Below, piece after piece: positions 4,572 through 6,743 of a stretch of DNA of 6,743 nucleotides. A program made the position numbers and the translations under genes. The notes under the pieces were generated by a model. It was not told the DNA's origin. It made no database searches and was given only the letters and a program-made list of their open reading frames with translations. Source of the DNA: Candidatus Gastranaerophilales bacterium (GTDB taxonomy: Bacteria; Cyanobacteriota; Vampirovibrionia; Gastranaerophilales; JAQUYY01); contig JAQUYY010000099.1 of NCBI GenBank assembly GCA_028691575.1, forward strand, positions 1 through 6,743, in the 5' to 3' direction. Each line of letters opens with the position of its first letter. Position 1 is the stretch's first letter.

Positions 4572-6743
4572 ATGGAAAAATTTAATAAAGGCATATCATT
4601 TTCGATGGTATTTATGGTTATATTTGCAATGATACTCGCAGGAGTTGCGTCATTTCATTTTTATATGGGAGCTTTACCTCCAATATCTCAACTAAACGAT
4701 TATCAACCAAATCTGGTCTCACAATTTGTTTCCTGTGACGGAGAAGTTATAAAAACCTATACTTCCTATAAATTCAGAAAAATTGATTTGAATGAAATCC
4801 CTGATAACTTAAAACAAGCTATCATTGCAACTGAAGACAAAAATTTCTACAAACATGACGGATTTGATTTTTTTGCTCTTCTTCGCTCAATTTTTTCAAA
4901 TCTTCAAGCAGGAAGAGTCGTTCAAGGAGCAAGTACAATTACTCAGCAATTGGCAAGAATTTTATTTCTTTCCTCTGAGAAAACTTATGACAGAAAAATA
5001 AAAGAACTTATAATAGCTCGCCGTTTGGAAAAAACTTTAACAAAAGATGAAATCCTTGGAATGTACTTAAATACGGTATATTTAGGAGAAGGTGCGTACG
5101 GTGTTTCTGCAGCATCAGAAATTTATTTTAATAAAAAAGTAAAAGATTTAACTTTGGCAGAAGCTGCTTTAATTGCAGGCTTACCTCAAGCACCGTCTGC
5201 TTATACACCTTACCGAAACATGGATTTGGCTTTAAAAAGACGGGCAAAAGTTTTGGACAGAATGGTTAGAAACCACGCTATTTCTAGAAAAGAAGCCGAA
5301 ATAGCAAAGAAAAAACCAATTAACATAAACAAGGATCATCATCCGTATTCTTTAAACAAAGCGCCTTATTTTATAGATTTAGCTATTAGAGAATTGGACG
5401 ATTTAGGAATTACAGAAAAAGAAATCACTCAAAATGGCTATAAAATTTATACTACACTCAATTATAAATACCAATCAGCTGCGCAGGAGAGTCTTACAAG
5501 GAATTTAAAAAATTGGGGATTAAATGAACCTCACCAACAAGCAGCTTTAATGTCATATGACGCAAGTACAGGAAAAATTTTAGCCTATATTGGCGGAAAA
5601 AATTACAAAGAAAGCCAATTTGACAGAGTTTCTCAGGCCATAAGACAACCGGGCTCTTCTTTTAAAATGTTTGTATACGCAACTGCCATGGAAAATGGTT
5701 TTACGCCCAATGATATATATGATGACGAGCCTATAACAATCGGGGATTGGTCTCCCAGAAACTATGGCGGAAAATACAGAGGTAAAATTCCTTTACATAC
5801 AGCACTTGCACTATCTTCTAACGTTATAGCGGCAAGATTGATAATGGAGGTAGGAGTTCGAGACACAATTCTTCTGGCTAAAAGGCTTGGAATTACAACT
5901 CCGTTAGCAAAAGATCCTACTATCGCATTGGGTTCAAGTGGAGTTAAACTTGTAGAAATGACTGGTGCATACGGAGTTTTAGCCAATGGCGGAATTAAAG
6001 TAAAACCATATGCAATTGAAAAAGTCGAAACCTCAAACGGTAAGGTGATTTATAGAGCTGAACAAAAGTATGAAAGAGTTTTAGATACAAGAACAGTTAA
6101 TTATGTTGTTCAAATGTTAAAACAGGTTATAAAATTAGGAACAGGACGCGCAGCCAATATTGATAGACCAATGGCAGGTAAAACCGGCACAACAGACAAC
6201 TATCGAGATGCATGGTTTATCGGATTTACTCCTGATATTGTAACAGGCGTATGGGTTGGAAATGACAACAACACACCAACCAAAAAATTAACCGGAGGCT
6301 CTGTTCCTGCTGTTATTTGGCGTGACTACATGAAAAAAGTCATCTACAACAAACCGATACTTGATTTTGCTTATCCTGAAATCGAAATTCAAATGTCAGA
6401 AATAATACCGGATGTTAAATTTGTCGAAGAAGAATATGATGAAGAAAATCAATTAACAGATAAGAAATCAGCTGAAGATGATATTGAAAAAATTAATTCA
6501 ACCCAAACTGCTCCAACTGATTTAGAACAGAATAAAAAAGAATCGTCAACTGAATTTAAATATCTTTTACCTGTTTCACCTCAAATCAAAGAGAGAGCAG
6601 AGCACAAAGCACCTCCAAAACCGCCGTTACCGGTTCCAAATTGGAATGAATTAATGAATCAATCTCTAAAACAGTCAGCAGAAAAAAATTCTGCTCCGAT
6701 ACAAGCACCACCTGTACCCATACCTATAAAAACTCCGCCAATA
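4572..6743 (+). CDS. class A penicillin-binding protein, PBP1A type (3' end cut off by window)
   Basis: A bifunctional peptidoglycan synthase of the ponA/mrcA type; it polymerises lipid II into glycan strands and crosslinks the stem peptides outside the cytoplasmic membrane. 724 codons are open to the window edge with no stop. A short cytoplasmic tail is followed by one membrane anchor (about 10-30). The GT51 transglycosylase spans about 60-235: E88-D-x2-F-Y-x-H-x-G, GASTITQQLAR (119-129), and KELIIARRLEKTL with the second likely catalytic E145. The transpeptidase spans about 330-595: catalytic S362-S-F-K365, S415-S-N417 and K537-T-G-T-T541. All active-site motifs are intact. From about 602 the protein becomes an acidic, then proline-rich tail (PPKPPLPVP, APPVPIPIKTPP), probably disordered and extracytoplasmic. 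The start is fixed by a good GGAG ribosome site. Its own promoter precedes it. Confidence 0.95.
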   Translation, partial: MEKFNKGISFSMVFMVIFAMILAGVASFHFYMGALPPISQLNDYQPNLVSQFVSCDGEVIKTYTSYKFRKIDLNEIPDNLKQAIIATEDKNFYKHDGFDFFALLRSIFSNLQAGRVVQGASTITQQLARILFLSSEKTYDRKIKELIIARRLEKTLTKDEILGMYLNTVYLGEGAYGVSAASEIYFNKKVKDLTLAEAALIAGLPQAPSAYTPYRNMDLALKRRAKVLDRMVRNHAISRKEAEIAKKKPININKDHHPYSLNKAPYFIDLAIRELDDLGITEKEITQNGYKIYTTLNYKYQSAAQESLTRNLKNWGLNEPHQQAALMSYDASTGKILAYIGGKNYKESQFDRVSQAIRQPGSSFKMFVYATAMENGFTPNDIYDDEPITIGDWSPRNYGGKYRGKIPLHTALALSSNVIAARLIMEVGVRDTILLAKRLGITTPLAKDPTIALGSSGVKLVEMTGAYGVLANGGIKVKPYAIEKVETSNGKVIYRAEQKYERVLDTRTVNYVVQMLKQVIKLGTGRAANIDRPMAGKTGTTDNYRDAWFIGFTPDIVTGVWVGNDNNTPTKKLTGGSVPAVIWRDYMKKVIYNKPILDFAYPEIEIQMSEIIPDVKFVEEEYDEENQLTDKKSAEDDIEKINSTQTAPTDLEQNKKESSTEFKYLLPVSPQIKERAEHKAPPKPPLPVPNWNELMNQSLKQSAEKNSAPIQAPPVPIPIKTPPI

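Noticed and set aside
5762..5986. 74-codon minus-strand reading frame inside the PBP gene
   Set aside because: Antisense shadow of the transpeptidase domain, whose motifs are intact on the plus strand.
1..6743. CRISPR array, transposon, tRNA or prophage
   Set aside because: No regularly spaced repeats, transposase, terminal inverted repeats, tRNA cloverleaf or phage gene was seen on either strand.

Overview
The window comes from an AT-rich bacterial chromosome. Several features point to the cyanobacterial lineage, most plausibly one of its non-photosynthetic members (Vampirovibrionia/Melainabacteria such as Gastranaerophilales). The clamp-loader delta subunit opens with MPIFLYWGDEDYTL, very close to the opening I recall for cyanobacterial HolA. 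The 16S fragment contains GGGGACAACA, followed by a CGGGAAACCGG-type helix and GCTAATACC, as I recall it in cyanobacterial and plastid 16S. No photosynthesis gene is present. This placement rests on recalled similarity and was not checked by alignment.

Positions 1-820 belong to the minus strand. The first 207 bases are the 5' end of a 16S rRNA gene whose body lies beyond the left edge. It is preceded by a leader of about 150 nt with a boxA-like element, and by a strong promoter: TTGACT, 17 bp, TATTAT, an extended -10, and an A/T-tract UP-like region. Further upstream is a gene-free stretch (about 421-769) with a GC-richer island and an 8-bp inverted repeat. An intrinsic terminator at 770-800 closes the next gene.

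Positions 826-3823 hold DNA replication and repair functions. A DEDDh 3'-5' exonuclease (minus) diverges from a two-gene unit, holA-holB (plus), encoding the delta and delta' subunits of the DNA polymerase III clamp loader. The holA stop codon directly abuts the holB start codon, so the two partner subunits are probably translated together. The delta' protein lacks a Walker A motif, keeps a zinc module, and carries an unusual insertion of about 40 residues.

Positions 3824-4072 are gene-free on the plus strand but contain a purine-rich hairpin segment, a G-poor linker, a second hairpin and a textbook terminator. This is either a long holB 3' UTR or an independent small RNA. A YkgJ-type cysteine-cluster protein (4071-4493, minus) converges on that terminator, and its stop codon lies on the terminator's U-tract.

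Positions 4524-6743 contain a good promoter with a very short leader and a class A penicillin-binding protein. All transglycosylase and transpeptidase motifs are present. The gene runs off the right edge in an acidic, proline-rich tail. Nothing in the window suggests a mobile element, CRISPR array or prophage. The content is core housekeeping, and the least explained parts are the 3824-4072 RNA-like region, the rrn upstream island, the delta' insertion and the exonuclease C-terminal domain.
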